A DNA stretch of 64,000 nucleotides from an uncultured Xanthomonas sp. (lineage in GTDB: Bacteria; Pseudomonadota; Gammaproteobacteria; Xanthomonadales; Xanthomonadaceae), in contig CALTTS010000010.1 of the NCBI GenBank assembly GCA_943912265.1, positions 1 to 64,000 on the forward strand. The letters are read 5' to 3'. The notes under the pieces were generated by a model. The model was not told where the DNA came from, did not search any database, and saw only the letters and a list, made by a program, of their open reading frames with translations. The position numbers were made by a program, and so were the translations under genes. Positions 42,984-52,527 of the stretch are shown piece by piece. Each line of letters begins with the position of its first letter. The first letter of the stretch is position 1.

Positions 42984-44285
42984 TCAACGCGACGATGGCG
43001 GGGCAGCGTGCGAGTGCGAGTGCGCCTCCATCGGCAACTCCGGATGCCACAGTTCGTGGCTGTCCACGCGCACGCGCAGGCCGGCTTCGAGCGCATCGAC
43101 GCGGGCCACGGCCTCGGCCCGGCGCGCTTGGCCGTCGTTGCGGCTGGCCAGCAGCCAGTCGGACAGGCCGACCTCGCCCAGCTCCCAGGCACGCCGCAGC
43201 CTGTCGGTGGCCGCCTGCTGCGCGACACGCGCCGCCTGCACCGCCTGCCATTGGCTCCGCAGGTCCTCGGCACTGCGCACCAGGCTGGCCGCCTCGCGCT
43301 CGATCAGCCGGCGCATGCCGGTGGCCTCGGCGGCGAGGGCGTCGGCGCTGGCTGCCTCGCTGCGCGCCAGCGCGCTGCGGTGGGCGAAGCCGAGCGGCAC
43401 GCTGAGCACCACGCCGATGGCGTGTTCCTGCCCGCCGCGTTCGTTGAGCACGCGCACGCCGATGCTCGGATCGGGGCGACGGTCGGCCCGCGCGCGGTCG
43501 GCCACCAGCGCTTGTCGGGTGGCATCCTCGTCGGCGATGCCGATCTCGTGGCTGCGCTCGACGATCAGCGCGCGCCATGCCTCCACGCCACCCGGCAGCG
43601 GCTGCGGTTCCGGCAGCGCGGGCAATCGCCCGGGCAGCGGGATCTGCGGGAATTCGGCCACCAGCGCGCGCCGCGCCGATGCGGCGGCGGCCTGCGCAGA
43701 CAGCACCTCGGCTTGCAACCGGGCCTGTTCGGCATCGAACAGGTCCAGATCCAGCCGCGCGGCATCGCCCACTTGCACGCGCCGGGCCAACGCTGCGCGC
43801 TCGCGTGTCATCAGCACCTGCTGCGCTGTGCCGGCTTCGGCCTGCGCGCCGGTGCGCAGCCAGTCCATCCACAGTTGCAACAGGCGACGCGCGGCCTGGT
43901 GCTCGGCATCGTCCAGGCGCAGGTCGGCCGCGCGGCTGCCGTGCAGGCCGATCTCGCGGTCGAGCCGGGCCTTGCCGGGCAGGCGGATGCGCCGGGTCAG
44001 CTGCGCTTCCCACTCGCGGTAGCGGCCTTCGGCATCGGTGCTGCGCCGTTGCGGCAGCAGGATCGCCTCGGTCTCGTAGCTGCCGACATCCAGCGCGCGC
44101 CGGTCGGCCTGCGCGGCGATGACGCGGGCGGCGGCGGCCTGCACCTCGGGCTGGCCGGCCAGCGCCTGTGCGATCAACGCATCCGGCGGCAGGTAATCGG
44201 CCTGTGCTTCGGTTGCGATGCCGGGCAAGGGCAACACTGCGGCCAGCAGCGCGGCGGCCAGGGCGTGGCGCGGTGCGCGCTTCAT
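42984..44285 (-). CDS. Outer-membrane efflux protein of a metal RND system (CzcC/TolC family)
   Basis: A 433-residue protein with a signal peptide (HALAAALLAAVLPLPGIA) and the long alpha-helical repeats of the TolC superfamily (QADRRALDVGSYETEAILLP; DATRQALVADRARADRRPDP). It should form the exit channel for the RND pump encoded just upstream. The tail is His/Ser-rich (MEAHSHSHAAPP), which could bind metal. It overlaps the DUF3240 gene by four bases, and is the last gene of the efflux operon, whose order is adaptor, pump, DUF3240, outer channel. Confidence 0.88.
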   Translation of the reverse strand: MKRAPRHALAAALLAAVLPLPGIATEAQADYLPPDALIAQALAGQPEVQAAAARVIAAQADRRALDVGSYETEAILLPQRRSTDAEGRYREWEAQLTRRIRLPGKARLDREIGLHGSRAADLRLDDAEHQAARRLLQLWMDWLRTGAQAEAGTAQQVLMTRERAALARRVQVGDAARLDLDLFDAEQARLQAEVLSAQAAAASARRALVAEFPQIPLPGRLPALPEPQPLPGGVEAWRALIVERSHEIGIADEDATRQALVADRARADRRPDPSIGVRVLNERGGQEHAIGVVLSVPLGFAHRSALARSEAASADALAAEATGMRRLIEREAASLVRSAEDLRSQWQAVQAARVAQQAATDRLRRAWELGEVGLSDWLLASRNDGQARRAEAVARVDALEAGLRVRVDSHELWHPELPMEAHSHSHAAPPSSR

Positions 44286-44587
44286 GCCAGCCTCCCGCCG
44301 GCCAGCACCGGCTCGGCCCACCAGCGCACGTCGGTGGAAGCCACCTCCCGGCGCAGCACGGCCAGCACCTCGTCGAGGCGTTCGCGTTCGATCACCACCC
44401 ACAGCACGCGCCGCTGCACCCGGCCGCGCACGCGCTCGCCGGCGCTGGCGCGGCTGAAATCGCCGGTATGGCCTTCGGCCTGCAGCAGGGTGAAACCGGG
44501 CATGGCCGGTTCGGACACCAGCGCCTCGGTCACGCTGTCCTCCAGCGCCGGCGGAAAGATCAGGTTGAGGCGGACGAGCTCGCTCAT
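44282..44587 (-). CDS. DUF3240 protein of the metal efflux operon
   Basis: A 101-residue cytosolic protein of the DUF3240 family, with a predicted ferredoxin-like fold (VRLNLIFPPALEDSVTEAL; VLWVVIERERLDEVLAVLRR). Family members are usually coded next to CusA/CzcA pumps, and a PII-like regulatory role has been suggested. It overlaps both the pump gene and the outer-channel gene by four bases, so production is tightly coupled. Its function is unproven. Confidence 0.82.
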   Translation of the reverse strand: MSELVRLNLIFPPALEDSVTEALVSEPAMPGFTLLQAEGHTGDFSRASAGERVRGRVQRRVLWVVIERERLDEVLAVLRREVASTDVRWWAEPVLAGGRLA

Positions 44588-47500
44588 GCCTGGCTCCTCG
44601 GGGTTGCGGAAAGGGAAGGCGCCGGCGGCTGGCCAAAGCGGCGGTACAGCACCGGCAGCAGCAGCAGGGTCAGCGCGGTGGAACTGACCAGCCCGCCGAT
44701 CACCACGATCGCCAGTGGACGCTGGATCTCCGAACCCGGGCCGCTGGCCAGCAGCAGCGGCACCAACCCGAAAGCGGTGATGCTGGCGGTCATCAGCACC
44801 GGCCGCAGCCGCCGCCACGCGCCCTCGCGCACCACCTGCTCGATGGGATGGCCCAACCCGTGCAGCTGGTTGAAACAGGACACCAGCACCAGACCATTGA
44901 GCACGGCAATGCCGAGCAGGGCGATGAAGCCCACCGATGCCGGCACCGACAGGTACTGCCCGGACAGCCACAGCGCGAGGATGCCGCCGACCAGCGCGAA
45001 CGGCACGTTGCCGAGGATCAGCAAGGCCTGCCGCACCGAACCGAAGGTCATGAACAGCACCACGAAGATCAACCCCAGCGCCACCGGCACCACCAGCCCG
45101 AGCCGGGCCGCGGCGCGCTGCTGGTTCTCGAACTGCCCGCCCCAGGCCAGCCGGTAGCCGGGCGGCAGCGCCACGTCGCGGGCCACGGCGGCACGCGCTT
45201 CCTCGACGAAGCCGACCAGGTCGCGCCCGCTCACGTTGGACTGCACCAGCGCGAAGCGCGAACCACCCTCGCGCCGCACCAGCACCGGCCCGGAGGTCGG
45301 CGCCACCGTGGCCAGCGCGGTCAGCGGAATCTGCCCGGCGTCGCCGCGCGCCAGGTTCAGGGCCTCGAAGCGCTCGGCCGAAGCACGCACCCCGGCATCG
45401 CCGCGCACCAGGATCGGCGTGCGCCGGTCCGGCTCGATGACGATGCCGGCGGGCACGCCTTCCAGCTGCGCGCGCAGCTCGTCCTGCACGTCGGTGACCG
45501 CCAGCCCGGCACGCCCGGCGGCCTGCGCATCGACCTTGACCTGCAGGTATTCCACCCCGTCGGTGGCCTGGGTCAGCACGTCCTGCGCGCCGGGCACCTT
45601 CTCAAGGGTCGCGGCGATGCGCTGGGCCAGTTCGCCCAAGGTATCCAGATCCGGGCCGAACACCTTGATCGCCACGTCGCCGCGGCTGCCGGTCAGCATT
45701 TCCGACACGCGCATCTCGATGGGCTGGGTGAAGCCGTAGTCCACGCCGGGGAAATCGGCCATCACCTGGCGGATCTGCCCGGCCAGCCAGTCCTTATCGG
45801 CCACCCGCCACTCGTTGCGCGGCGCCAGCTGCATGAACATGTCGGTCTCGTTCAAGCCCATCGGATCCAGGCCCAGTTCGTCCGAGCCGGCACGGGCAAT
45901 GGCGTGGCGCACTTCCGGCACCCGCGCCAGGATCGCCTTCTCCACCGCCGCATCGATCTGAAGCGAGCGCTGCAGCCCGATCGATGGCGGCTTCTGCAAC
46001 TGCAGCAGCAGGTTGCCCTCGTCCATGGTCGGCATGAACGCCTTGCCGGTGCCCAGGTACGCGCCCACGCCCAGCAGCAGCGCCACCGCCGCCGCCGCGA
46101 TGGCGCGGCCCGGATGCGCCAGCGCACCTTCCAGCAGCGGGCGGTAGAGGCGGTCGATGTGGCGCATCAGCCACGGCTCGCCGTGCGCGCCTTCCTTCAG
46201 CAGCAGCGAGGCCAGTACCGGCACCAGGGTCAGCGACAGCAGCAGCGAGGCGCCCAGCGCGAACACGATGGTCAGCGCGACCGGCGCGAACAGCTTGCCT
46301 TCCAGCCCCTGCAGCGTCAGCAGCGGCATAAAGGTCAGGCAGATGATCAGGATGCCGGCGGCCACCGGCGTGGCCACCTCGCGCGCGGCGGCGAACACCC
46401 GGTGCAGCCGCGGCAGGTGCGCGCCGGGCGCGTCCGGCGCCAGCCGGCTGACCGCGTTCTCCACCACCACCACCGCCGCATCCACCAGCATGCCGATGGC
46501 GATGGCCAGCCCGCCCAGGCTCATCAGGTTGGCGCTCATGCCGGTCATGCGCATCAGCAGGAAGGTGGACAGTGCGGCGAACGGCAGCATCAGCGCCACC
46601 ACCAGCGCCGCGCGCAGGTCGCCCAGGAACAGCAGCAGCAGGATCACCACCAGCACGGTGGCTTCCAGCAGCGCGTGCTCGACGGTGCTGACCGCGCGGG
46701 TGATCAGCGTGCTGCGGTCGTAGAACGGGACGATCTTCACGCCTGGCGGCAGGCTGGGCGCCAGCTCGGCCAGGCGCGCGCGGATCGCGGTCACCAGGGT
46801 GGAGGCGTCGGCACCACGCAGCGCCACCACGATGCCTTCCACCGCCTCGCCGGCGCCGTCGCGGGTCACCGCGCCGTAGCGGGTCAGCGCGTCGGTGCGC
46901 AGCTGGGCCACGTCGCCGATGCGCACCGGCGCGGCGCCGGGGCGGATGACGATGGCGGCGAGGTCGTCGAGCGTGTGGATCGCGCCCTCGGCGCGGACGA
47001 TCAGGGTTTCCTCGCCGGCATCGAGGCGGCCGGCGCCGTCGTTGCGGTTGTTGCGCTCGATCGCGTCGACCACGTCGCGGAAATGCAGGCCGGCGGCGGA
47101 CAGCCGCGCGCGATCGGGCACCACCACGAAGCTGCGCGCCTGCCCGCCGAGCACGTTGACGTCGGCCACCCCGGGCAGGGTGCGCAGCGCAGGGCGGAGA
47201 GTCCAGTCCAGCAGGCTGCGGCGCTCGGCCAGGCTCAGGCCGCCACCTTCGATGCTGAACATGTACACGTCCGACAGCGGCGTGGAGATCGGCGCCAAGC
47301 CGCCACTCACATCGGATGGCAAATTGGGGGCGACGTTGCCGTAGCGCTCGGCCACCTGCTGCCGCGCCCAATAGATGTCGGTGCCTTCGGCGAAATCCAG
47401 GGTGAGATCGGCGATGGCGTACTTGGCGGTGGAGCGCAGCATCACTCCCTGCGGCACGCCCAGCAGTTCCATCTCCAGCGGGGTGATGACCCGCGCCTCC

Positions 47501-47682
47501 ACTTCCTCCGGGGTCATGCCCGGCGCCTTCAGGATCAGCTTGACCTGGGTCGGCGAAATGTCCGGGTAGGCATCGATGGGCAGGTGCAGGAACGCGGCCA
47601 CCCCGGCCCCGGCCAGCGCTACTGCGGCCAGCAGCACCAGCACGCGCTGGCGCAGCGAGAATTCGATCAAGCGCGCGAGCAT
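44584..47682 (-). CDS. CusA/CzcA-family heavy-metal RND efflux pump
   Basis: A 1032-residue inner-membrane proton/metal antiporter with 12 helices and two large periplasmic loops. The N-terminus MLARLIEFSLRQRVLVLLAA, PTQVKLILKAPGMTPEEVE and the helix-4 motif GGLAIAIGMLVDAAVVVVEN fit the heavy-metal subgroup. That motif lacks the DFG..D pair of true CzcA (divalent cation) and looks like HME3/HME4 members, which handle other metals or Cu/Ag. The substrate is therefore uncertain. It is four bases from the adaptor gene and overlaps DUF3240. Confidence 0.92.
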   Translation of the reverse strand: MLARLIEFSLRQRVLVLLAAVALAGAGVAAFLHLPIDAYPDISPTQVKLILKAPGMTPEEVEARVITPLEMELLGVPQGVMLRSTAKYAIADLTLDFAEGTDIYWARQQVAERYGNVAPNLPSDVSGGLAPISTPLSDVYMFSIEGGGLSLAERRSLLDWTLRPALRTLPGVADVNVLGGQARSFVVVPDRARLSAAGLHFRDVVDAIERNNRNDGAGRLDAGEETLIVRAEGAIHTLDDLAAIVIRPGAAPVRIGDVAQLRTDALTRYGAVTRDGAGEAVEGIVVALRGADASTLVTAIRARLAELAPSLPPGVKIVPFYDRSTLITRAVSTVEHALLEATVLVVILLLLFLGDLRAALVVALMLPFAALSTFLLMRMTGMSANLMSLGGLAIAIGMLVDAAVVVVENAVSRLAPDAPGAHLPRLHRVFAAAREVATPVAAGILIICLTFMPLLTLQGLEGKLFAPVALTIVFALGASLLLSLTLVPVLASLLLKEGAHGEPWLMRHIDRLYRPLLEGALAHPGRAIAAAAVALLLGVGAYLGTGKAFMPTMDEGNLLLQLQKPPSIGLQRSLQIDAAVEKAILARVPEVRHAIARAGSDELGLDPMGLNETDMFMQLAPRNEWRVADKDWLAGQIRQVMADFPGVDYGFTQPIEMRVSEMLTGSRGDVAIKVFGPDLDTLGELAQRIAATLEKVPGAQDVLTQATDGVEYLQVKVDAQAAGRAGLAVTDVQDELRAQLEGVPAGIVIEPDRRTPILVRGDAGVRASAERFEALNLARGDAGQIPLTALATVAPTSGPVLVRREGGSRFALVQSNVSGRDLVGFVEEARAAVARDVALPPGYRLAWGGQFENQQRAAARLGLVVPVALGLIFVVLFMTFGSVRQALLILGNVPFALVGGILALWLSGQYLSVPASVGFIALLGIAVLNGLVLVSCFNQLHGLGHPIEQVVREGAWRRLRPVLMTASITAFGLVPLLLASGPGSEIQRPLAIVVIGGLVSSTALTLLLLPVLYRRFGQPPAPSLSATPRSQA

Positions 47683-47685
47683 GGC

Positions 47686-48861
47686 CTACTCCGTCTTGCC
47701 GGCCACATCGGCACCGTCGGCCGGGGCATCGCCGGCAGGAATCAGCGCCTTCAGCATCGCGGTGCCGCGAGTGACCACACGCTGGCCCGGCGCCAGCCCG
47801 GCCGCCTGCACCACGCTGATGCGGCCATCGCCGCCGAGCAGCGCCTGCACGTCCACCTTGCGCACGCGGCGGCCCTCCATCCGGTACAGCACGTGGCCGC
47901 CGCCGGCCGGCAGCAAGGCCGCCGCGGGCACCGCGAGGCTGCCTTCCGGTGCCGGCAACTGCAGCGTCACCGCGAACTGCTGGCCCGGCAGCAGACCGGC
48001 GTCTTCGGCCACCTGCGCGCGTACCCGCAGGCTCTGGCTGGCAGGGTCGGTGTCGGCGGCGACCGCGACCACGTGCGCGGTGGCGCCGTCCGGCAGGCCG
48101 ACGGCCAGCCCTGGTGTCAGCGTCGCGCGGTAGCGCACCGGCGCGGTGAAACGCACGTCGAGTGGGCCTGGCCGGGCCACGGTGAAGGCAGGGTCGAGCG
48201 CAGCCACCGACTGGCCGGGCTGCACGTCGCGGCGCAGCACGCGCCCGTCGATCGGCGCCAGCAGCGCGTATTCGCCGGGCATGCCGCCCCGTACCGGGCG
48301 CAACTCGGCCAGCGCGCCCTCGGCCTGCCGCAGCGTGCCGGCGGCGGCCTCGGCGCGGGCGCGGGCCTGCTCGTCGCGTGCGGCGGGGATGATGCCTTCG
48401 GCCAGCAGCTGACGATCGCGGCGCGCTTGTGCCGAGGCGGCCATCGCCTCGCCGCGGGCGCTGGCCAGCGCCGCCTGCGCGGCCAGCCATTCGCGGCTCT
48501 GCACGATGGCCAGCGGCTCGCCCCTGCGCACCGTCGCGCCCTCGTCCACGGCCAGCCGGGTGACCACACCGGCATATGGCACCACCACGCGGGCGCTGGC
48601 GTCGAACGGGGCGGTCGCTTCGGCCGGCAAGCCCGGCACCGGGATGTCCGTGGCCGCCGTCACCGTCTCGGCGGCAATGCCCTGGGTGCGGATCTGCTCG
48701 TCGGTCAGGCCCAGGCTGCCGTCGGCGGCCAGAACCGGCGCGGCTTCGGCAGGCGCCTCAGCCGGTGCCTTCGGCCACAGCCACCACATCAGCACGACGG
48801 CAACGACGGCCACCGCCGCCAGCCACGGCCAGCGACGTCGGAACGGAGGGGAGAGAGGCAT
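47686..48861 (-). CDS. RND periplasmic adaptor (CzcB/CusB type)
   Basis: A 391-residue membrane-fusion protein: an N-terminal anchor (WPWLAAVAVVAVVLMWWLW), a barrel-sandwich hybrid half VVPYAGVVTRLAVDEGATVR, a helical hairpin, and the second half LLAPIDGRVLRRDVQPGQSV. It links the pump to the outer channel. No His-rich metal-binding N-terminus is present. It is the first gene of the efflux operon; CAGGAAG precedes ATG 48861. Confidence 0.92.
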   Translation of the reverse strand: MPLSPPFRRRWPWLAAVAVVAVVLMWWLWPKAPAEAPAEAAPVLAADGSLGLTDEQIRTQGIAAETVTAATDIPVPGLPAEATAPFDASARVVVPYAGVVTRLAVDEGATVRRGEPLAIVQSREWLAAQAALASARGEAMAASAQARRDRQLLAEGIIPAARDEQARARAEAAAGTLRQAEGALAELRPVRGGMPGEYALLAPIDGRVLRRDVQPGQSVAALDPAFTVARPGPLDVRFTAPVRYRATLTPGLAVGLPDGATAHVVAVAADTDPASQSLRVRAQVAEDAGLLPGQQFAVTLQLPAPEGSLAVPAAALLPAGGGHVLYRMEGRRVRKVDVQALLGGDGRISVVQAAGLAPGQRVVTRGTAMLKALIPAGDAPADGADVAGKTE

Positions 48862-48906
48862 CGCAACGGCTTCCTGTCGGTCGGAACCGCAACAGGGTGC
48901 GCGGCG

Positions 48907-48923
48907 AAGCTTTGGAAACGCTT
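48907..48923 (-). promoter_or_regulatory. Operator-like inverted repeat before the efflux operon
   Basis: AAGCGTTTCCAAAGCTT on the minus strand is a near-palindrome (AAGC.TTT..AAA.GCTT) 46 bases before the adaptor ATG. Copper/metal response regulators bind such short inverted repeats, so this is a candidate for the regulator encoded upstream. It is unproven. Confidence 0.4.
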
Positions 48924-49146
48924 AGAGCCCGCCCGTGATCCTGCCGCACTTGCCCTCCGCCGCACAGCCGCGGCGCACCGGCACCGCCCCAGGCGGCTCA
49001 GGGCATCGGGCGGCGTCGACCGGGAAGGGCGCCGCCGTGGGGGACCGGCCGCCGACCCACGCATGACATGGCGGCTGCCCTCTCCGTGCGCAGCGGCGCA
49101 TGCGCAGAATTCCGAGGCTGGGCGGACCGCCGCCGCGGATGCGGCA

Positions 49147-50550
49147 TCACAGCGTCGGCCACGGCCCCAGCCATGCAGCCAGGCAGCCCTCCTCCAGCTC
49201 GAACCGCAACGGTACCGCCAGCGCCTGCGCCAGACCGAACGCCAGCGCCAGGCCGAGGCCGGCATGGTGGGCGGTGCCGCCCTCGGACTGCTTGCGCCAG
49301 AAGCGCCGGCCGAACTGGTGCAGGTCCTCCGCCATCAGATCGGGCGCGGCGTTGGACACGGCCAGCCGGCACTGGCCATCGGCACACTCCACCCGGCACT
49401 CCACGCGGCTGCCGGCCGGCGCGTATTCGATGGCATTGCGCAACAGGTTGGAGACGATGCGCTCGACGATGCCGTAATCACTGCGCACCCAGGCGGCCGG
49501 CGCACCGGTGCGGTGCACGCTCACGCCGTGCGCGGCGGCGGTGGCATGCAGTGCGGAGGTCAGGTCGGCCACCAGCACGGCCAGGTCCAGCGGGTCCAGC
49601 GCCGGAGCCTCCAGCCCGGATTCCAGCCTCGACAGCTGCAGCAGCGTGTCCACGCTGCGGCGCATGCGCTCGCTCGCCGCCACCGCCGCCCGCAAGCCTT
49701 CACCGGCGGCGGCCGGGCTGCCGTCGGCCAGCGCCGCCTCGGCGATGGCACGCATCTCCGCCAGCGGCGTGCGCAGCTCGTGGGCCACATCGCGGGCAAA
49801 GCGGCGCTCACGCTCGGCCGAGGCGTACAGGCGTTGCAGGCCGGTGTCGATGGCGGCGGCGAATGGCCGCAGTTCGGCCGGGAAATCTGCGCCGATCGGC
49901 TGCGGCGGCGCATCGGCCGGCAACCGGGCCACCGCATCGCCGGCCCGGCGCAGCACGGCGAATGCACGCTGCAACACCAGCAAACCGAGCCCGAGCACGG
50001 CCAGCAACGCCAGCGCGACACCACCGAGCAGGGTGAAGTGGATGCGCCGCTCGGTGCGATCCCAACCCTCGCGCTCGGTGGCCACCACCAACAGCCGCGC
50101 CGGCTGGCTATGCCGGGCCGGCTCGAGCACCGAACCGGGCAGACGGGTCGCCAGCGCGCGGCCGGCATGGCCATCCGGCAGAGTGACGTCGTAATACCGT
50201 GGCGTGCCTCGGGCGGCCGGGCCGGCCGCCAGGCCGACGCCACCGCTGCTGGAAGAATGCAGCAAGGCATGGCCTGCCGCGTCATAGACGGTGAAGAACT
50301 CGGTGTGGCCGTCCGGGTCGTACTCGGGCATCAGCCGCTCGAGCTGGGCCAGGTCGCGCTCCTGCAGCGTGTTGCTGACCGTGCGCGCCCGTTCCAGCAG
50401 CGTGTGGTCCATGCGTTGGTAGATCTCGCGGTCGATCCAGTGGTCGAGCACGAGAAACATCGCCACCAGCACCGCGCCGACGCTGAGCAGCAGCGCCAGT
50501 GCCAGACGCCGCCGCAGCGACCAGGCCGCGCCCGGCTCAGGCGACCACAT
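49147..50550 (-). CDS. Sensor histidine kinase of the metal efflux locus
   Basis: A 467-residue kinase: transmembrane helix 1 (LALALLLSVGAVLVAMFLVL), a periplasmic sensor of about 130 residues, transmembrane helix 2 (LLGGVALALLAVLGLGLLVL), H-box VAHELRTPLAEM, N-box NLLRNAIEYAP and a glycine-rich GLGLALAFGLAQ. It is of the CusS/QseC type. ATG 50550 overlaps the regulator gene by 14 bases. Given the location, it likely senses periplasmic metal. Confidence 0.9.
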   Translation of the reverse strand: MWSPEPGAAWSLRRRLALALLLSVGAVLVAMFLVLDHWIDREIYQRMDHTLLERARTVSNTLQERDLAQLERLMPEYDPDGHTEFFTVYDAAGHALLHSSSSGGVGLAAGPAARGTPRYYDVTLPDGHAGRALATRLPGSVLEPARHSQPARLLVVATEREGWDRTERRIHFTLLGGVALALLAVLGLGLLVLQRAFAVLRRAGDAVARLPADAPPQPIGADFPAELRPFAAAIDTGLQRLYASAERERRFARDVAHELRTPLAEMRAIAEAALADGSPAAAGEGLRAAVAASERMRRSVDTLLQLSRLESGLEAPALDPLDLAVLVADLTSALHATAAAHGVSVHRTGAPAAWVRSDYGIVERIVSNLLRNAIEYAPAGSRVECRVECADGQCRLAVSNAAPDLMAEDLHQFGRRFWRKQSEGGTAHHAGLGLALAFGLAQALAVPLRFELEEGCLAAWLGPWPTL

Positions 50551-51202
50551 AGCCAAACCCACGCCGGGTCTGCACCAGCTCATCCAGCCCGTGCCGGGCC
50601 AGCTTGGCACGTAGCGTGCTGACGATCACCTCCACCACCTTGTCCGAGGCATCGCTGCGGCTGTCGTACAAGTGCTCGAAAATCTGCGCGCGGCTGAGCG
50701 TGGCCCCGCGTCGACGCAGCAGCAATTCCAGCAGCGCGTATTCCTTCGGGGTCAGCGCGAGATCGGCGCCAGCGCGGCGGGCGATGCGCGCGCGCGGGTC
50801 CAGCTCCAGCCCGTCGACGCGCAGCACCGGCTCGGCCGGCTGCGGCGGCCGGCGCAGCAGCGCGCGCAGCCGCGCCCGCAGTTCGTCCAGCGCGAACGGC
50901 TTGACCAGATAGTCGTCGGCGCCGGCATCCAGCGCGCCGACGCGGTCGCCGACCTGGTCGCGCGCGGACAGCACCAGCACCGGCGTCGTGCCACCGTCCG
51001 TCCGATAGGTGCGCAGCACGTCCAGCCCGTCGCGGCGCGGCAGCATCAGGTCCAGCACCACCGCGTCGTAGGCATAGCGGCGCAGATGCGCCAGCGCCGC
51101 CTCGCCGTCGCCGGCCACGTCGCAGGCATGGCCGTCCTGCGCCAGGCGCCGGTCCAGCGCCCGCGCCAGCAATTCGGAATCCTCGACGATCAGCACCTTC
51201 AT
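50537..51202 (-). CDS. OmpR/CopR-type response regulator of the metal efflux locus
   Basis: A 221-residue regulator. Receiver: MKVLIVEDSELLARALDRRL, phospho-acceptor Asp51 in AVVLDLMLPRRDG, Lys in YLVKPFALDEL. The DNA-binding winged helix has LTPKEYALLELLLRRRGAT and the final TRRGFGYVV. It is first in the minus-strand series regulator, kinase, adaptor, pump, DUF3240, outer channel, so the system probably controls the efflux genes. Confidence 0.92.
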   Translation of the reverse strand: MKVLIVEDSELLARALDRRLAQDGHACDVAGDGEAALAHLRRYAYDAVVLDLMLPRRDGLDVLRTYRTDGGTTPVLVLSARDQVGDRVGALDAGADDYLVKPFALDELRARLRALLRRPPQPAEPVLRVDGLELDPRARIARRAGADLALTPKEYALLELLLRRRGATLSRAQIFEHLYDSRSDASDKVVEVIVSTLRAKLARHGLDELVQTRRGFGYVVA

Positions 51203-51326
51203 CCACGCACCCGGCCACCACGGCGCGGCGAGTATCGGCGCCGCCACGCGCGCGCCGCAACCGGACCGGCCGGCGCGAGTCTGCGAGAATGCCGGCCCCG
51301 CTACCGCTTCCCGTGCCGGCCCGCCG

Positions 51327-52100
51327 ATGCGCATCGCTTCCTGGAACGTCAACTCGCTCAACGTCCGCCTGCCGCACCTGGAGCAGTGGCTCCAGGCCTT
51401 CGCCCCGGACGTGGTGGGCCTGCAGGAAACCAAGCTGGAGGACCACCGCTTCCCCGACGCGGTGCTGGCCGGGCTCGGCTACCGCAGCGTGTTCGCCGGG
51501 CAGAAGACCTACAACGGCGTGGCAATCCTGGCGAAGCAGGCGCCGGCCGACGTGCAGGTCGGCATCCCCGGCTTCGACGACGAGCAGAAGCGCGCCATCG
51601 CCGCTACGGTGGGCGATGTCCGCATCGTCAACCTGTACGTGGTCAACGGCCAGGACATCGGCACCGACAAGTACGCCTATAAGCTGCGCTGGCTGGAGGC
51701 CGCGCGCGGCTGGCTGGCCGAGGAGCTGGCGCGGCACCCGAAGCTGGTGGTGCTGGGGGATTTCAACATCGCCCCGGACGCGCGCGACGTGCACGACCCG
51801 GCGGTGTGGAACGAGAGCCACATCCTCACCTCCCGCGCCGAACGCGAGGCGCTGGGCAGGATCGAGGCGCTGGGCCTGCACGACGCCTTCCGCCTGCACC
51901 ACGAGGAGGCCGGCCAGTTCAGCTGGTGGGATTACCGCGCCGCCGGCTTCCGCCGCAACCTCGGCCTGCGCATCGACCTGACCCTGGTGTCCGATGCGCT
52001 GCGCGCGGCCGCCACCGAGGCCGGCATCGACCGCGAACCGCGTACCTGGGACCGCCCCAGCGACCACGCCCCGGCGTGGGTGCGGCTGGCCGCCGGCTGA
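51327..52100 (+). CDS. xth: Exodeoxyribonuclease III
   Basis: A 257-residue AP endonuclease/3'-5' exonuclease of base-excision repair. Active-site motifs in order: RIASWNVNSLNVRL, GLQETKLED (metal Glu), VVLGDFNIAPDARDVHDP (catalytic Asp and Asn), FSWWDYRAAGF, and the final SDHAPAW with the catalytic Asp-His. It is complete, monocistronic, and is followed by a strong hairpin. Confidence 0.96.
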   Translation: MRIASWNVNSLNVRLPHLEQWLQAFAPDVVGLQETKLEDHRFPDAVLAGLGYRSVFAGQKTYNGVAILAKQAPADVQVGIPGFDDEQKRAIAATVGDVRIVNLYVVNGQDIGTDKYAYKLRWLEAARGWLAEELARHPKLVVLGDFNIAPDARDVHDPAVWNESHILTSRAEREALGRIEALGLHDAFRLHHEEAGQFSWWDYRAAGFRRNLGLRIDLTLVSDALRAAATEAGIDREPRTWDRPSDHAPAWVRLAAG

Positions 52101-52111
52101 GCCGCAAACGC

Positions 52112-52140
52112 GGAAGGCCCGGCATCGCGCCGGGCCTTCC
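52112..52140. terminator. Strong hairpin between convergent xth and yeaQ-type genes
   Basis: GGAAGGCCCGGC and GCCGGGCCTTCC form a perfect 12-bp stem with a five-base loop. It lies 11 bases after the xth stop and 27 before the end of the convergent gene, so it probably terminates both. Confidence 0.75.
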
Positions 52141-52167
52141 ATGCCTGCACCGCCGTGCGGACCAACC

Positions 52168-52419
52168 TCAGCGGATGCTCTTGCGGGTGAACAGGTTGAC
52201 GATGGCCAGCAGGATCACCGCGCCGATCAGCGAATAGATGAACGTCATCAGCGTGATGGCCTGGTTGATGCCGCCGCCGAAGATCCAGCCGGCGATCAGC
52301 GCGCCGACGATGCCGACGATGACATTGAGGATGATGCCCTGCTGGGCGTCACGCTTCATGATGAGGCTGGCAAGCCAGCCGACGATGCCGCCGACGATCA
52401 ACCAGATGATGATGCCCAT
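52168..52419 (-). CDS. GlsB/YeaQ/YmgE family stress membrane protein
   Basis: An 83-residue inner-membrane protein with three glycine-rich helices: MGIIIWLIVGGIVGWLASLI, GIILNVIVGIVGALIAGWIF and MTFIYSLIGAVILLAIVNLF. The family is linked to general stress response; no activity is known. AAGGAGG stands before ATG 52419, a strong ribosome site. Confidence 0.9.
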   Translation of the reverse strand: MGIIIWLIVGGIVGWLASLIMKRDAQQGIILNVIVGIVGALIAGWIFGGGINQAITLMTFIYSLIGAVILLAIVNLFTRKSIR

Positions 52420-52527
52420 GCGACTGCCTCCTTGTTGCGGATGTCGGGAATGTCCGCCCGCGTGCCGGGCGACGCGGCCATTGGGCACCGGCCGCCGTGA
52501 AATGCCCGTGCAGGCGGCGCCGGCGCG

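Noticed and set aside
44848..50622. A 1924-codon open frame on the plus strand
   Set aside because: It is antisense to the efflux pump, adaptor and kinase genes, whose motifs are all on the minus strand. High GC removes stops from the shadow frame; its translation is Arg/Gln/His-rich and matches no family.
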